Source: Schistosoma mansoni (taxonomy: Eukaryota > Platyhelminthes > Trematoda > Strigeidida > Schistosomatidae). From it: a stretch of DNA of 64,000 bases. The stretch lies in contig NC_031496.1 of the NCBI RefSeq assembly GCF_000237925.1, positions 15,320,571-15,384,570 on the forward strand, in the 5' to 3' direction. Numbering within the stretch: position 1 is the first letter of the stretch; each line of letters opens with the position of its first letter. Positions 31,910 through 46,202 of the stretch are shown piece after piece. The notes below the pieces were generated by a model that searched no databases, was not told the origin of the DNA, and was given only the letters and a program-made list of their open reading frames with translations. A program made the position numbers and the translations under genes.

Positions 31910-34900
31910 TATTTTGAAGAGGAGACAACTTGAATGCAGCTCCCTTATAACCTATATATAGATATGTATTCCCTTGTACGTTGTCAAGTCATTTTTATAT
32001 GTTTACTTTTACTAAACATGGATAATAACTAAGTATTTGTATTTTGGGCCCATTACGAGTAGTAGCAAGACTTAATAATCTTTATTGTCTAGGTAAAATT
32101 CAGTACTTAACTAGTTTCAGTGGCTCAGTGTCTGCCAACATTTCTGTATTCAGTATGAAATGTTTATCATTTGAGGATGTACTTCACTTGTGGTTTGACT
32201 GTTTGTTTCCGTTGCACTAGGCCTTACAAATGTACAGATGCATGTGTCATCCCCTGCTGTATTTCACTAGCCATGGCTCTCGACTGCTCTGACAGATAAC
32301 TCAAGGTATTACTCCTTTGTCACACCTTCCATTACTAGGTGTTATTGTGATTCTTCAAATTTCGAAACAACACTTGAAGCTAACCAATACAAATGATTTA
32401 TGCCGATGGTCGGGACAACCCAAGTTAGATCGAAACGGTTAAGAGCGTGTCTCTCGAAGATGCACTAGTGTTCAATAAATTACCATCAGTAGTTTGTCCT
32501 GAACTCACATAGTTATCAGTATTTTCATGCATTAAGAGAACTTTTGATATTAGCATTGCTAAATCTTATGACGACTAGGCAATGAACAGGTCGATCAAAT
32601 CTCCCCATAACTATGTTGCCGAGACGCTGAAAAGTGTTTTACCTAGGAAGGCGACTAGTGGCAAGAGATGCGTCGCAAGGCATTCCCATTTGTGATCTTG
32701 TGCGGATATGAGGTCGAGTGTCTTCAGCTAGGGCATGTCCAGTGAAGCTAACAAGGTCGACATCAATGTTGAAGAATAACGAAATAATAAGTTTTACGGA
32801 TGTTTTGCTCTAACAGAGGAGATGGATAACCAATCATGGTAATACGGTCGAAGTCGGTAAGAAAGTCAGATCTACTGTGTATGCAAAGACCGAAATTTCA
32901 GTATTTGGTTTGAACGCAATAGCAATGAACTAGTTCATTTCATTTCATTTCAAATCACGGTCTTCCGAATAGCCTATGAAGCGTTTGTGAGTGAATAGTA
33001 TTGAATTACGCATAACAAACAATTTGCCCAGTTCAAAAGGTTCTAATGTTGAAAGAAAACAAATTATATTGAAATTTCAAGACACCTCAAACAATACAGA
33101 CTGTGGTATGCGGCTAGAGGATTTTACAGAACGAAATAACGTCTTAAACAGCAAAAGGGATGATTAATAAGTACCTGGTAACGGATAACTGTATTTCCAA
33201 AAAATGGAAAGAAAAGAAATGAAGAAATGACAATACCGTCCTGCGAAAATACTTGGGAGGGAATTTCGGCGCATCCTTTCCGTCACAGAAGATGCCAAAA
33301 AAGCTCGAATCTATAATGCCGGGTACAGCTGTAAGTGAAATGGCCGTTTGGGATTTTAATGGATACGTATTATCTACCTGTAAAGCAACAAATAAAATTT
33401 CAGAAATTATACTCTTTTCTTTTCATGTTTCAAAACACCAAATAGTTGAGGAATGAGACGTTGTATAGTTCGTAAGGGATTGACTGAGAGATTCAACAAA
33501 ATTTTTGCGAAAACAAATAGGGTAGAAAAAAAGTATAGTTATGAATTTAGGTAGATATTGGATGAATATGAAATACAATTCGTTCGCAGTGTTCAGTAAT
33601 TTTATCCTTAAGTTCTGTCATAATGCTAATAACCGTGTTGGGAGTGCATATAACAATTTGAAGTTGTGATAATGTGAAACCAACACGTTATTCCACCACT
33701 TTTAGGAAATACAAAAATCGGCGAAGGAAAGACGAAAGTAAGTCACTGTATTGAGTGTTATTTGTGTTCATCAAAGGTAATATATCAGACAAAAAAGTTC
33801 ATAGCTTCTTCCAAGAAGACTAACAGAACGTGTGGCCTCCGTAGGCGTCAGAGATTACGAAAGACAAGGATTGGTGTATGTATGAACTGGTCAATATGCA
33901 TCAGTTTTGTTCACAGAAATCAGCCACTGAAAAATGACATACAAGAAGGTATACGCACCTGCTAATTTCTCCGAACAGTTAGATTTATATACAAACACAT
34001 GTACTTGGGCGCATTCCTTTTACTGAATTTACAGACAAGTACGCTCACAATAATCTACATGAATGCAGTCGGTGTTTTGCAGAGGTGCAAACGTAGAGTA
34101 CCGTTCGTGAGTTGGATCTATGAACACGCATAGAGCCAACTCCCATGATCATCTTGAGTCGGACCAAGCGTTCGAGGACCATAACAGAGGAATTAGGAGA
34201 TTGAAAGATGGATGGTGGACAGAGTATATATTGACAGTAGATAGTGGGATTTGGGATTTGGTAAATGACGAAACGTTCTAATTGAAATATTTGCTGTATG
34301 AAAGTTGCCACACAGACAATGAAACGCAGTCACTGCTTTTTTCGAAGTCTAAGATGTTACTGTCCTATCTGCCCAATTTTATGACTTATCTGATGTTATG
34401 ATGAGTATTAGTTCAGTTCTCTTGTTGCAGGCATTACAACTTCCTATTCAAGCCGTCCAATTATTCTGTGGTGACATTCGTTCCAAACCACACGGTCTTT
34501 GAAGCTGAACAAACAATATCTTGGGAGACTTACACTTAACATTGAGCACATGGAGATCAGAAGAGATGAAACAGGAATGCGTAATATAAACGGCATGGGT
34601 TAGTTATGTTAGCATGGTCGCATCATGAATCTCCTTGAACTTTATGCTAAATATATTGTTAAATCATAAGCCCGAAACCATATCAATACAGTCCGTTAGA
34701 AAGACGTTTTTGGGGAGAGGGGGTGAAGTCATGGGGAAGCCAGGTTCCTAACCCCTCAAAGATTACAGCAATTCTGGGTTACTATGGACAGAAAAATTGA
34801 CAACCAATCACTGACATTAGATTAGCGTGTAGGCAATTAAAATATGTACATATGTATTCTTGAGGTTAGTCGAAGATGATTGGAGAGACTGAAGACAGGG

Positions 34901-37150
34901 TAAGAAAAAGCTCATTGATCTGAACCAAACCATCCACTGTCAGTCATATTGAATCAATCAACTTTTACACAAAAAGGAACGAAATTTATCATTATGGCGA
35001 TGGTAACTGTAGAATTTAGTCCTAGGTCGTTTACACTGTGCTATCTCTTGATTTGCGTTTTCATTAATTCATATGAAGTTTCTGAAGATCGTCTCTCACA
35101 TTCTTGTGATATTTTACCATAATTTTCGTCATGGTCCTGCTAATGTTTAACATATATTAAGTTTGTCACCAGCGTTGTCCTAAAAAAGTTTACGCATTTA
35201 CGTTGAAGTTTTGTCAGAAATTATCACCTACATCTTGCGTGAACTTCATTCGTATTCGCCTACATATTAAGGATTTTTTTTCGTAAATATCTAGTTTCAG
35301 ATAGGTTAGATGAACTCATTGCCCAGTAGCTTACGTCGCCTGATACCAGTTCGCATATTTTAATATGAACGGTTTTTTGGTGGACCATTACATTATATTT
35401 GTTTAACCTCTCTGGTTAGTTACGCATTATATGGTCATTTGCATCTTTAGTCATAATTCGGTGGAGCCAGACCATCTAAAAATTGAAAATAGATTTAAAA
35501 TGCAACATACAATACCCATCACATGCAATTGCTTATTATTGAATTTAAATGTAAACATCAGTTCGATATATAGGCACTATCAAATGGACACGTTCAGTCA
35601 CCAACACTGGTGACACTCTTAGAAATGTTTACTTTTCACCGTTTTAAACTATGTAACATGCATTTAATCGTCAACTGACTAAGTGCAAGCCACTGTCAAG
35701 CCAAAACATTAACCACTTGAGTTATCATGGATATCAATGTTTTCAAACAATTCGCCAATATGTGATTTCGGTAAGTTTTCTCTCATTCTCCATGAATAAA
35801 GTGATGTATAAATAGCCATTGTTTGATAAATAAACAAATTATGCTAGTTCTAGATGTAGAATTCGACATCCCCTTTAATGTATTCATACAGTGGATTGAA
35901 AACAACCGTTGAGTGTGGTCTATTTAAATGGTCACAGTCTACTCTCACTGAAGTGGAATAGTGTGAACTCCTACTACACGTCAAAGTCACACTACGCGGT
36001 TAATATCTTGCGTGAATTACCCTGTCGTTGTATTCAGATTTTGTGGCCACTTTAATAACCGCACAACAAGACACAACGTTATAGATGGAATGTGTTTGTA
36101 TGGAGTTGGCTTGAGGAACAGAGTGAGGTTATTGCCGTATGGGCCGGTCCATGGTGTTGTAGTGATAAACAAAAAACCCGAAATAAATAGTTCTGTAAGT
36201 CCTCGACATTTGATGCTGACCTGATTGGTTCTAATGGACACATCTAGCTCAAGGCGCTTGGTCACGCAAATAAACCAGATCACTAATACCCCGTGTTACA
36301 CATCTACATCTGTTAGCAGCTTAAACCAAACTCATCACGCGATATCGATAGCCTTTAGAATATAACTTCGAACCTCTTCACTTCTGATTTCTGGTCAGAC
36401 TGCGTTGGCACACTTCGATTATGTAGATGTTACTGGTAATAGCGTTGTCAAACTTCGAATACTTGTGGCATCCTTAGCGTTTTATTGATTGCTGCACGTT
36501 GATTGTCCTCGACCTTGACGATGGTCAGTGAACTGTTCGGCTATCACCAACCTGCTTGATGAGGGTTCGAATAAGGTCTACTGAAATTCCTCTGGTTACG
36601 TCCACAACATCATGCGAAAGGGAAGACATGGTATTTCACTGTAGTGTTAAATCTAAGTCGCTGCAGGTCTTCAAATTTGCCACCTCCCTATTTTCTTCGA
36701 ATGGCTTTGACCCTGAGTCAGTTGTAAACCGTTGAAATATCATGTTGGATGGGCTATGGTTAAATTATTTTCTTACTGTCATGATTTGATCTGCGCACAT
36801 TTCAAGAAAGACAGTCATATTTTTCCTCTGAGTATATTTTACAATGCTGAATGTTTAATTACGCATCAAGACTACCGCTTTAGCTTTAACTGAATTTATT
36901 TCAGTTAAGGAAATCTACGAAAGCAACTTTTGTTCTAAAGTAATTTATCGTGTCTACTTATTGAGTACAGGCATTAAAAAGGGGGACAGGTATCCTTTTC
37001 TCGTTGAGCATATCTTTTACTACTTTTTCCATCCAAAGGTGTTAGGGTCTTTTTGTATCTGCTGAGATTGGATTTTTCAGTGTTGTTAGGTACAGTTATA
37101 TACCGACCTCTTTTGTGTTCAGTGTCTAACATTTATCAAGCCTTAAAAGA
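31910..37150. other. Long unassigned region
   Basis: No coding region is supported. A (TCATT)n-like run lies at about 32935-32953. Near 34731-34770 a block (CCTCAAAGATTACAG) matches the family-2 hammerhead SINE just upstream of its ribozyme and may be a relic. The open frames here are short and lack recognisable motifs. The base composition is more even than in the AT-rich spacers, which suggests old transposon sequence. Confidence 0.35.
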
Positions 37151-37186
37151 CACTTTTTCTAGATATCAGTTTGCGCAGTTTTTCTT

Positions 37187-38560
37187 CTGGTGGGATCACA
37201 AAGCAACTTAACGGCGCAAGTGAAACATCGTTGTGGCAGAACTGCATACTATTTCCCGGTTGATGATGTGATGCAATGTGACAACTGTAATGAACGGTAT
37301 CACAATGTATGCACTGGAGTCACACCGACTGTACATAAAAAGTGCCGCAAGCTATTATCTTGTTGGTTGTACAAAACGTGGTGTTCTACAAAGTCTCCGC
37401 TGATTCTTAAGGCCGCTGAGCTGCTGAACATAGCTACAGAATTGCCCTGAGATAAACAGGTAGCAACAGATGAGCAGATTCCAGTCTTCGAGGATACTGA
37501 AAGTTACTTTTGGTTCGGCTGAAGAAAGAAACCTGATACTAGAAAACTCTCACAAAGTGATCGGATCTGGCGTAAGATCCTATTCGAAGGTTTTGTGTGT
37601 GAAAACCCCTGCATGCATACATTTGCAGCTTTTTCTCATTGCTTTTTTTAGTTGTACATTTTGTTAGTCTTTTTGATGCCATTTGAGATTGTTATGTTTC
37701 ATTTTATAAAAGTTTTCTCACTTTTCTTTCCAACAGTATTAAAAGAGAATGAGCAAAAATAGAAATATTTGAGAGCAGCCGAAGTGGTGAAAAAAACTTG
37801 TACTTAAGGATTTTCAAACGATAAAAGCTATGGGCCAAACGATCCCCAATCCACTTTGGGTAGTAAGGGAAAGTTTTCCACAGAAGTAAATTAATGTCAC
37901 GTAAACGCTTGCAATCTAGAAAATAAAATGTCGAAAGCTCAATACAGTGGTAGATATGAAAAATTCGAACGGCATTGCTGTCTCAGAAACATGGTTGACA
38001 TCAAAAGTGTATGGTGGTGAAATTCAGCTGAATGGTTTTTTGTCCAATATGGCTGACAGACTAGACATGGGGAAAGGTGGGGTTATCTTGTACACGAAAA
38101 GTACCCTAACCATACGAGCTGTCGAGACAATGCACATGATTCAGGGACATGTGAGCTGATGCGTCGCAGTATGAAATGTTAACGGCAAGATATTGAATTA
38201 GTTGTATTATACGGCAATCCAGAATGTGTAATGGATGACTTCCCTTTAAGCAAACTCGAATCCCAGTGTAACAGGGGCAAAAGCCATATAGTAGGTGACT
38301 TAAATGCACCATCTATAAATTGGAGAAACTTAGAAGTAGAGTCAACAACAACACTAATTTATTGGCAAATTTTCGAAAACCACAACCGTCTTAGCTTTAT
38401 TTCAGCACAATGGGGATCAAGCCACATAAAAATAGTGATAATTTATTCTCAAATAACAGTCTGTTGCATGGGTCGTATAAGTTTAAACGCAAGATCAATT
38501 TGTTACAGAAGATACAGTCTTCACTGTAGTAGGTCACTTAGTTCGATATTTTATAAGGTG
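37187..38560 (+). mobile_element. CR1-like LINE, 5' part (ORF1 and endonuclease start)
   Basis: The ORF1 zinc-finger region is readable (KHRCGRTAYYFPVDDVMQCD, CNERYHNVCTG; Cys/His pattern of a PHD-like finger), followed by RILKVTFGSAEERNLIL near 37490-37550. ORF2 begins near 37940 with the endonuclease motifs NGIAVSETWLT and KGGVILYTKS, then VGDLNAPSINWRN (catalytic D and N) near 38300. The frame shifts several times and is lost after about 38450. This could be the 5' part of the same LINE copy whose middle and 3' parts lie beyond 43022, but 38560-40062 does not connect them clearly. Confidence 0.7.
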
Positions 38561-40062
38561 CATTGGTCATAGAACTATGGGGAATAGCACTTCTCACATA
38601 TGAATGTAAATAATATTATTAAAACCCGCATTGTCAATATGTCGGCACGCTTTGTGGTGGTTGCATCGCGACGCGCCACTGACGATCTGGAATAAATCCA
38701 CATAAACTCGAGAGCTTCTAGAAACCGCGACCTTATATCCTTCTGGAACATCTGAGGCATCAATAATGACTCAGGACGAAGTCACCCGCTACATATGTGT
38801 TTTCGGTGGCATATCTCAAGGGAAGCTGAAAAAGAGGGTGTGGAAAAGAAAGGTCGAGAAGCGGAACGGACAACGTTTATGCCTATTAAAGTTGAGCCAT
38901 TTACAGAGGTGTAGTTAAGGTATGACTGCTTAGTCTAATTCCCTTTGATTAAGGTAATTTTTAAGCAAGAGCATTCTAATAGGTTAGAGAAAATAAGCGT
39001 AAATAAGATACGAGTGGATGAAGAACTGTATAAATGGAGGTGATTAAAAAAAGCTGTAAGTATAGGATTATGTGTAGTTTAAAATATGGTGCTGAAAACA
39101 GTATTCCGATACACGAATGACCATCTACCTTTGTTGTAGAAGCTATTTCAGCTCATTCTTATTTTTATTGATTTTATAGGGTCATGAGTAGTCTACGTTA
39201 TTAGTGAGTTGTCTAGTCTTGCTTGTAATAGGGTTACTCGGTAGGAAGTGAAACCAATTTAACTGTCGAAAATTCGATTCAAAGAGGTGTTTTGTATAAT
39301 AAGTTGGCATCAATATCATTGATTCGCGACATCCCATTTGACCATAAGCAGCCGTAATTCAATAACATATTCTGCTCTAGAGATATGGGTGGATCGAAGT
39401 TGTCTCTTCACCATCATGTTTGCTGGTTGGCAACGCCACCCTCCCTCCTTTTGTGATGTTAAGCTCTCTTACGCCTGTAATATGTACGAATATTGTTTTA
39501 CTCTAAGCTCCTTGTTAGAATACAATGTCTCTACTAGTTCCATGTTACAGGCAGATCAGATGGTTACAGCTTCTGTATTGTGGGTTAGATTTCCACTTTG
39601 CATATCAAACTGCTATGAAGATAACTAATGGTATAAGTTATAAAACATAGGTCAGATTGTATGTGGTTTAGAGATGATAAGGATAGATAGCAAATCAAAG
39701 AAAATGAAGGAGTTTAGAATCAAAAATTTTCAGAGTAAGAAAACAAAAAATTGAGCAACTCAGAGGAATGTAGTACATTGTGAGCTTCTTATGATCGGCT
39801 ATAGTTGGTCAGTATTCATGTGATTAGTGAGTTATCTATCTACTTGTAACAGAAGAAAAGGATGACACTTAGGAAGAATAATGGAACTTTAACCATTAGA
39901 GAGATTCTGTATCTGACAGTGTGGAGTAGGAACATAAGGGCATGACTAATAATTGATGAATAATGGTAGAGGATAAACCATGTGTTCTATCACTTGGTTA
40001 TATTCATATTAATGACGACGGGAGTCCGTTATATTCATGAACGGTCTAGATATTAGGCAGTC
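38561..40062. other. Unassigned region
   Basis: Nothing was recognised. Two stretches (about 39160-39240 and 39780-39865) resemble each other weakly (ATTAGTGAGTT and CTTGTAA). Confidence 0.3.
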
Positions 40063-40420
40063 TGTAGTGGATGTCGAGTCGTGGACGGACTATGATCACC
40101 ACTACTATTCGATTACGTGTCCAAAAACGACTTGGTTCCCTTGATAGCCCATAAATCAGAAGGCTTTACTAGTCCAGATCAAGTATATTTATTGGCGATC
40201 TCGTGGTATCGAAATAATACCGAGACGTGCCAAAGAGTACAAGCGAACAAGCAGTGCGTGAGCAAGCTCGAACCAAACAAGGCGGTATAGCGGAACAAGA
40301 AGTGAAACTGATACAGTTAAACAAATACAGTAAAACAATCTCTGGTACAATTGGTTACAATAATAATAATTGTTTCTGTTATTCCAATCGTGTTCTTATC
40401 GAGACTGGCCGGTCACTACA
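40063..40420 (-). repeat. LTR (3' LTR of the shortened gypsy element)
   Basis: 358 bp, starting TGTAGTGGATG and ending GGTCACTACA, so the ends are TGTAGTG...CACTACA inverted. It is nearly identical to the LTR at about 45281-45637. Confidence 0.85.
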
Positions 40421-41621
40421 GGAGCCCCCCGCTAGAAAGGGTTTACTCTTTCGATACGTAGCGGTTTCGTTCGTGGGACTGATCGCGAAACGTGCCATTG
40501 TAGGACGAAGGCGTTGGCAGAACAGGGAGTGATCGTTGATCCTCGAGTTGCCACCAAAAGTCTTTGACGTAGAACGGTACCAGAAGGAACGTACTGTATT
40601 GATTGCTTGGATTAGCATGCTACACCAGAGTGGTTTGTATCCAGAATCTGAAGGTTGCGTTCGTAGAGGTCCGGACCAGAAACGCTGCAGACGTAGGACG
40701 AAACCAGATTGAGCCAAGGAACCAGATGCGACCAGGATAACCATGTTCGGGACCAAATGTATATCATACGTATTTGGAGTCAGAGAGATCGACTGAGTGC
40801 GTTGACTATAGCGTGGGTGATCAGGCCAGCTTTCGCCAAGATTGACTAAAGTCGGCGATACCAGAACAGCGATGGTCAGAGGCGTAGGCTCGGGGTAAAC
40901 AAAAAAATGAAAGAAAAAGAGAAAAGTGTAGCTTTCGTGTAGTATAGGGGTAGATTCCTATACTGTATCCGTAGTTGGTTATGAGGTTAGTCGAGAAAGC
41001 GTACGGGTAAGCGTACTCGGCGACCAGAACGTGAGACGGTAGTCTCGTTCGAACCTCGTGAGCCTGCAATCTCATCCGCAGTCAAGGGCGGTGTGGTCTG
41101 CTGGTCTGGACGTGAGACGGAAGTCTCGTCCGTAGACGGGGCAGATGACACGTGCTGTTGACTGGGACGTGAGAATGAGGTTTCAGGTGCATCTAGCGTG
41201 GGATCCGAAGTAGATGTAGAAATCCCGCTAGAAGCTCTGATGGGTCTAACATTGGGTCTCGGCTTATCAGGTAGGGCACTGTCATCGACGAGTGCTGGCA
41301 TGAGACGATCAATGCTGACTACTTTGACGCGGCCATGTCGATCAACCTTGAAGGTCTTTTCGTGACGGGAAATCACGTGAAAAGGGCCTTCGTAAGGCTG
41401 TTTGCTCAGATTGACCGTAAGTTGTCGTGTACCATAGTTAGGAGTGACTGAGTCATCCGCAGCGCGTAGTCGAAGCATCGTAGCTTGAGACTTACTGTTA
41501 CTGATAGGTACGACAGAAACTTGGGCACCTGTATCCACTAAGTACCTAGCGTTAGTGCGATAATCGTGCACGTAAAATAAACGGTCAAACTGAGGTGAAG
41601 GGCCGGTGAGTACGGCCGTAT

Positions 41622-42488
41622 TTACTCACCGGTTCGGGAAGTTCCCGCCTTGTATGAGCAGGGAGCTCGACAATGACGGGCACCGGCCCCGAAAACACGG
41701 TGAAACCAGCACCAACTCGAACTCGCTTCCGAAACCGCCTTCTGGCGTGGCTTGGAAGATGCCCGCTTGGGGCGAGTCGTTACGGCTTTTCGAGAATGTG
41801 ACCTGGGTCGGGGGACGTAGGAGGCTGGCACATTTGAGCGGTCTCGGAAACTGAGACGAGTATGGATACATCTGTCCCTATCCCCATGAGCCGAAGGTCG
41901 TCTAGCATCGAGATCAACGTTAGAACGGGAAGTACTAGCAACCAAATAGTCGTCTTTGGTGTTAACTCGTGCTAGAATCTTATCTGCTATGAGGGCCACC
42001 TCGTTGAGCGGGGTGTCCTCGAGCAGAGCCGTAAGGGTTGGCTGGATACTGACTGGTAAGGCTTCGAGCCACAACTCTTTGACTATCTCAGAGTCAGCTG
42101 TCATGTTTCCTGCAAGGGATTGCAGGCGCGTGAGGTGGTGGCTCGGCTTAGCATCACCCATAGGGTGATGTGCTAATAGTGTCCTCAATCGTTCCTCTCT
42201 TGATGGGAGGAAATGTCGAAGGATGGCATCCTTAAGACGGTCATAAACGTTTGGAACGTTCGGATTGAGGACAACCTCACGGACAGCGGTTAGGTGATCC
42301 CCGGGCAATGATTCCAAAGCGTAGGCGTACTTCTGCCTTTGATTGGTTATGCGGCGGATCTCAAATTGAGATTCCAGTGCCGCGAACCAGACTTCTGGAT
42401 CATGAGGGATGAAAGGAACCGGTCGAAAACTGATAACCTGTATCTCGGAGTCTATCATATTTATGTTATTCTTATCGTTATCTACCAT
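41622..42488 (-). pseudogene. gag region of the shortened gypsy element
   Basis: The Gag-like start (FRPVPFIPHDPEVWFAALES) and the C-terminal Cys-His-Cys-Cys cluster ([18 protein letters not shown]) are present. That cluster is typical of the CsRn1 clade rather than the usual CCHC knuckle. This is a fossil part of the element described at 40063-43021. Confidence 0.75.
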
Positions 42489-42664
42489 ATTAAGTTGCCA
42501 AAATATTATATATTGAAAAATATCAATACGAATATATGCAACAGATGTGGATAGATAAATAGACTCACCGGATTGATCTGGTTTGGAGAATTGGCCAAGT
42601 TTGACTTGTGCTCGATGGATTGGGTTACCAGCTGTATTGCGTGTTCCAAATACGGCTCACCAGT

Positions 42665-43021
42665 TGTAGTGGATGTCGAGTCGTGGACGGACTATGATCA
42701 CCACTACTATTCGATTACGTGTCCAAAAACGACTTGGTTCCCTTGATAGCCCGTAAATCAGAAGGCTTTACTAGTCCAGATCAAGTATATTTATTGGCGA
42801 TCTCGTGGTATCGAAATAACACCGAAACGTGCCAAAGAGTACAAGCGAACAAGCAGTGCGTGAGCAAGCTCGAACCAAACAAGGCGGAGAGCGAAACAAG
42901 AAGTGAAACTGATACAGTTAAACAAATACAGTAAAACAATCTCTGGTACAATTGGTTACAATAATAATAATTGTTTCCGTTATTCCAATCGTGTTCTTAT
43001 CGAGACTGGCCGGTCACTACA
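42665..43021 (-). repeat. LTR (5' LTR of the shortened gypsy element)
   Basis: 357 bp with the same ends as the left LTR. The sequence just inside it, read in element sense, starts TGGTGAGCCG and is a plausible primer-binding site. Confidence 0.85.
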
Positions 43022-45280
43022 GGTCTATAACAGTGTCTCATTGGTGGGCAAGTGTTTAGGAAACAGTTGATGAAGCTTTCTAGAATCAAGTAACGAGGTT
43101 ATTAGTTTTTTGACCTACAAAACTCCTCGTCTCTCTTAAACTTGATCTTCATACACGGTGGTGATTTCAATCAATTAACTTTCCTTTCACCTCTAGGGAG
43201 AAGTGATCGTGCAGTCATCTTATTCAACTTCATGGCTGAGATGGCTTTCCAAGCAGTTGCGCCGGCCCATCCCAACATATGGAAGCCATATATGAAAGCA
43301 GTCAACTCTGCGGCATCATGTAAAAACTGGATAATTTACTCGGGGGCATCATTGGAAGATGGATGTACTAATTTCAGGTAGTTATACAATCATACAACTC
43401 AACCATATATACCATGGACAGTCACAAAGAAGAAGCATGGCCTTGGCTAGATAAGCCGGGATACTTAACGTTTGCCAAGGCAAAAGAAGAAATGTTAAAA
43501 TGCTGTCATCGGCCTTGGCATGGCAAGTACGATAAAACGCTAGGGGTTGGTAAGAAATAACTGCATAATTACAGTTCGGGAGGTTCAGAGAAAATATGAA
43601 ATGTAGTTAGCCCAATCTGTAGTCAATCAGCCGAAAAGAATATTCTTGTACACAAATTACAGAACAGGGACACAGCACTGGATTCTTAACATAGTTACGG
43701 AATAGAGTGAATTTGAAATGATAGTGGATGTTCATGAATGAGCAGAGGTTATGGAAAACTATTTTGGGGCATTTTCCGCTCAGGATCCTCTTCCAGACGA
43801 AGAACTATACCCAAATACACAGTCAATAAATCATCTCCTTACGCTAGACTTCAATCGAGATGAAGTTATTTAGGCTGTAAGCACTTTAGACCCGAGAAAG
43901 TTGGCAGGACCGGATGAACTACACCCCAAAGTCTTGAGACAAATTGCAAGAAATATTGGAGCCCCACTGACCGTGTCATTCAATATGTCAAGGTGTGTTA
44001 CTTACGGACTGGAAGGGTTCAGTCGTCACTTCAATACCTAAAACAAGACGAAGACAACTTCCATCAAACTACAGATCTATCACGCTCACCAGTGCCGTAG
44101 TTAAAATACTGGAAAGAATTGTCAAAAAGACCATAATGACATTCGCGGAAACCAAAAAGTTGCTAATCAGTGAACATATCATTTGTAGGACGAAACGTTG
44201 GAATTATTTAAATTTCAATCGCCGAGATTATTTGAAACATAATTTTCACGCATAATGACTTCTCCATACTCGGCTTCCAACTTATGTCAAACTATTCGTT
44301 CTAACATTGACGAATATTCGAATAAATTATTTTGCAGTCGAGTTAAATAATAAAAGAAAATGTATAACTGGTGCAGCCACAGAATTTTTAATCTACGATG
44401 TTTTAAATAAAGTAAAAAACATGGTTTCAGAAAAGGTTTGTCTTGCAAAACAAACCTCCTTATAGCAAAAGAGCAATAAATAGAGGCCTTAGACAATTGA
44501 AAATCAGTGGATGTTGTCTACGTAGACTTCAGCAATGCATTTGACGAGGTGCCAACAAACAGACTGCTACTGAAGCCAGGAAATCTTGGCAATGCCGAAC
44601 CTTTCGTAAGATGACTTCCTGGTAGGTCGTAGGCAAAAAGTAAGAGTAAGTTTGAAGTGTTCCACCTGGAGACCAGTACTTAGCGAAGTATCGCAAGGTT
44701 CCTAGGTCCTTTACTTTTTATACTGTATGTAAACGAACTCCCAAGTATAGTTGAGTCCCCAATGGTACTATACGCTGATGTAAAAATCTGGTGAGAAATA
44801 ACAGGAGACGCAAATGCATGCTCACTTCAGGCAGACTTAAATATTGTGATTAGCTGATCTAAAGAGTAGCTGATCCTTATCAATGCACAAAAGTGTGTCT
44901 ACATGCACTTTGGGGATGCAAAGGCTAATAAGTACAGCACAGGGGAAGTGCTAGTACCCGTGGTCTCATAAGGATCTAGGGGTGACAGTGAGTCATGATC
45001 TTAAGACCACGGCCAACTGCCTGGAGGTTACGGCTAAGGAGTTCAGAACTCCACGGGCTTTAAGACGGACATTCACCAAGTTAGATATTACAATGTTTTC
45101 TACATTATACACAACCTTAGTGAGAACTAAGCTTGAAAACTGCGTTCAGGCTGCAAGCCCCTGTTCAAAAGATGACTCGGATATCCTGAAAAAAGTAAAA
45201 AGAGCAGCTACACGTGCAGCTACGGAACTTTCAGGTTCACCATGCAAAGAGCAGTTAGAAAAGCTAAACCTCTTTACTTT
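43022..45280 (+). mobile_element. CR1-like LINE (endonuclease end and RT), left part
   Basis: The endonuclease end (SSLLNLIF, FLSPLGRSDRAVILFNF) is followed by the linker AVAPAHPNIWKPYMKAVNSA and RT. RT motifs seen: LDPRKLAGPDELHPKVL, TDWKGSVVTSIPKTRRRQLP, SNYRSITLTSAVVKILERIV and DFSNAFDEVP-like remains. Then LYADVK in place of the catalytic YADD near 44775, DLGVTVSHDLKTTANCLEVT and MFSTLYTTLVRTKLENCVQA. Many frame breaks show it is old. It is cut at 45280 by the gypsy element and resumes at about 50756. Confidence 0.8.
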
Positions 45281-45637
45281 ATAGTGGATGTCGAGTCGTG
45301 GACGGACTATGATCACCACTACTATTCGATTACGTGTCCAAAAACGACTTGGTTCCCTTGATAGCCCATAAATCAGAAGGCTTTACTAGTCCAGATCAAG
45401 TATATTTATTGGCGATCTCGTGGTATCGAAATAATACCGAGACGTGCCAAAGAGTACAAGCGAACAAGCAGTGCGTGAGCAAGCTCGAACCAAACAAGGC
45501 GGTATAGCGGAACAAGAAGTGAAACTGATACAGTTAAACAAATACAGTAAAACAATCTCTGGTACAATTGGTTACAATAATAATAATTGTTTCTGTTATT
45601 CCAATCGTGTTCTTATCGAGACTGGCCGGTCACTACA
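45281..45637 (-). repeat. LTR (3' LTR of the nearly whole gypsy element)
   Basis: It ends CACTACA and starts TAGTGGATGTCGAG. It is about 357 bp and almost identical to 40063-40420. Confidence 0.85.
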
Positions 45638-46202
45638 GGAGCCCCCCGCTAGAAAGGGTTTACTCTTTCGATACGTAGCGGTTTCGTTCGTGGGACTGAT
45701 CGCGAAACGTGCCATTGTAGGACGAAGGCGTTGGCAGAACAGGGAGTGATCGTTGATCCTCGAGTTGCCACCAAAAGTCTTTGACGTAGAACGGTACCAG
45801 AAGGAACGTACTGTATTGATTGCTTGGATTAGCATGCTACACCAGAGTGGTTTGTATCCAGAATCTGAAGGTTGCGTTCGTAGAGGTCCGGACCAGAAAC
45901 GCTGCAGACGTAGGACGAAACCAGATTGAGCCAAGGAACCAGATGCGACCAGGATAACCATGTTCGGGACCAAATGTATATCATACGTATTGGAGTCAGA
46001 GAGATCGACTGAGTGCGTTGACTATAGCGTGGGTGATCAGGCCAGCTTTCGCCAAGATTGACTAAAGTCGACGATACCAGAACAGCGATGGTCAGAGGCG
46101 TAGGCTCGGGGTAAACAAAAAAATGAAAGAAAAAGAGAAAAGTGTAGCTTTCGTGTAGTATAGGGGTAGATTCCTATACTGTATCCGTAGTTGGTTATGA
46201 GG

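Larger units (their letters stand above)
40063..43021 (-). mobile_element. Ty3/gypsy LTR retrotransposon, CsRn1/Boudicca-like, shortened
   Basis: About 2.96 kb with LTRs at both ends (40063-40420 and 42665-43021; the right one is the 5' LTR). Parts present: gag (41622-42488), a small protease piece and the 3' end of pol. Most of pol is absent, so it is broken and non-autonomous. The two LTRs differ at only a handful of sites by eye, so it is young. It is closely related to the element at about 45281-50755. No clear target-site duplication was found. Confidence 0.85.

Noticed and set aside
32560-32960. Possible minus-strand retroelement coding region
   Set aside because: Short frames only, with no motif of RT, endonuclease, integrase or transposase that could be named.
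40379-40756. Open frames of about 100-125 codons in and beside the gypsy LTRs (also near 45600)
   Set aside because: They repeat with each LTR copy, lack domain motifs and lie in the LTR or 3' non-coding part.
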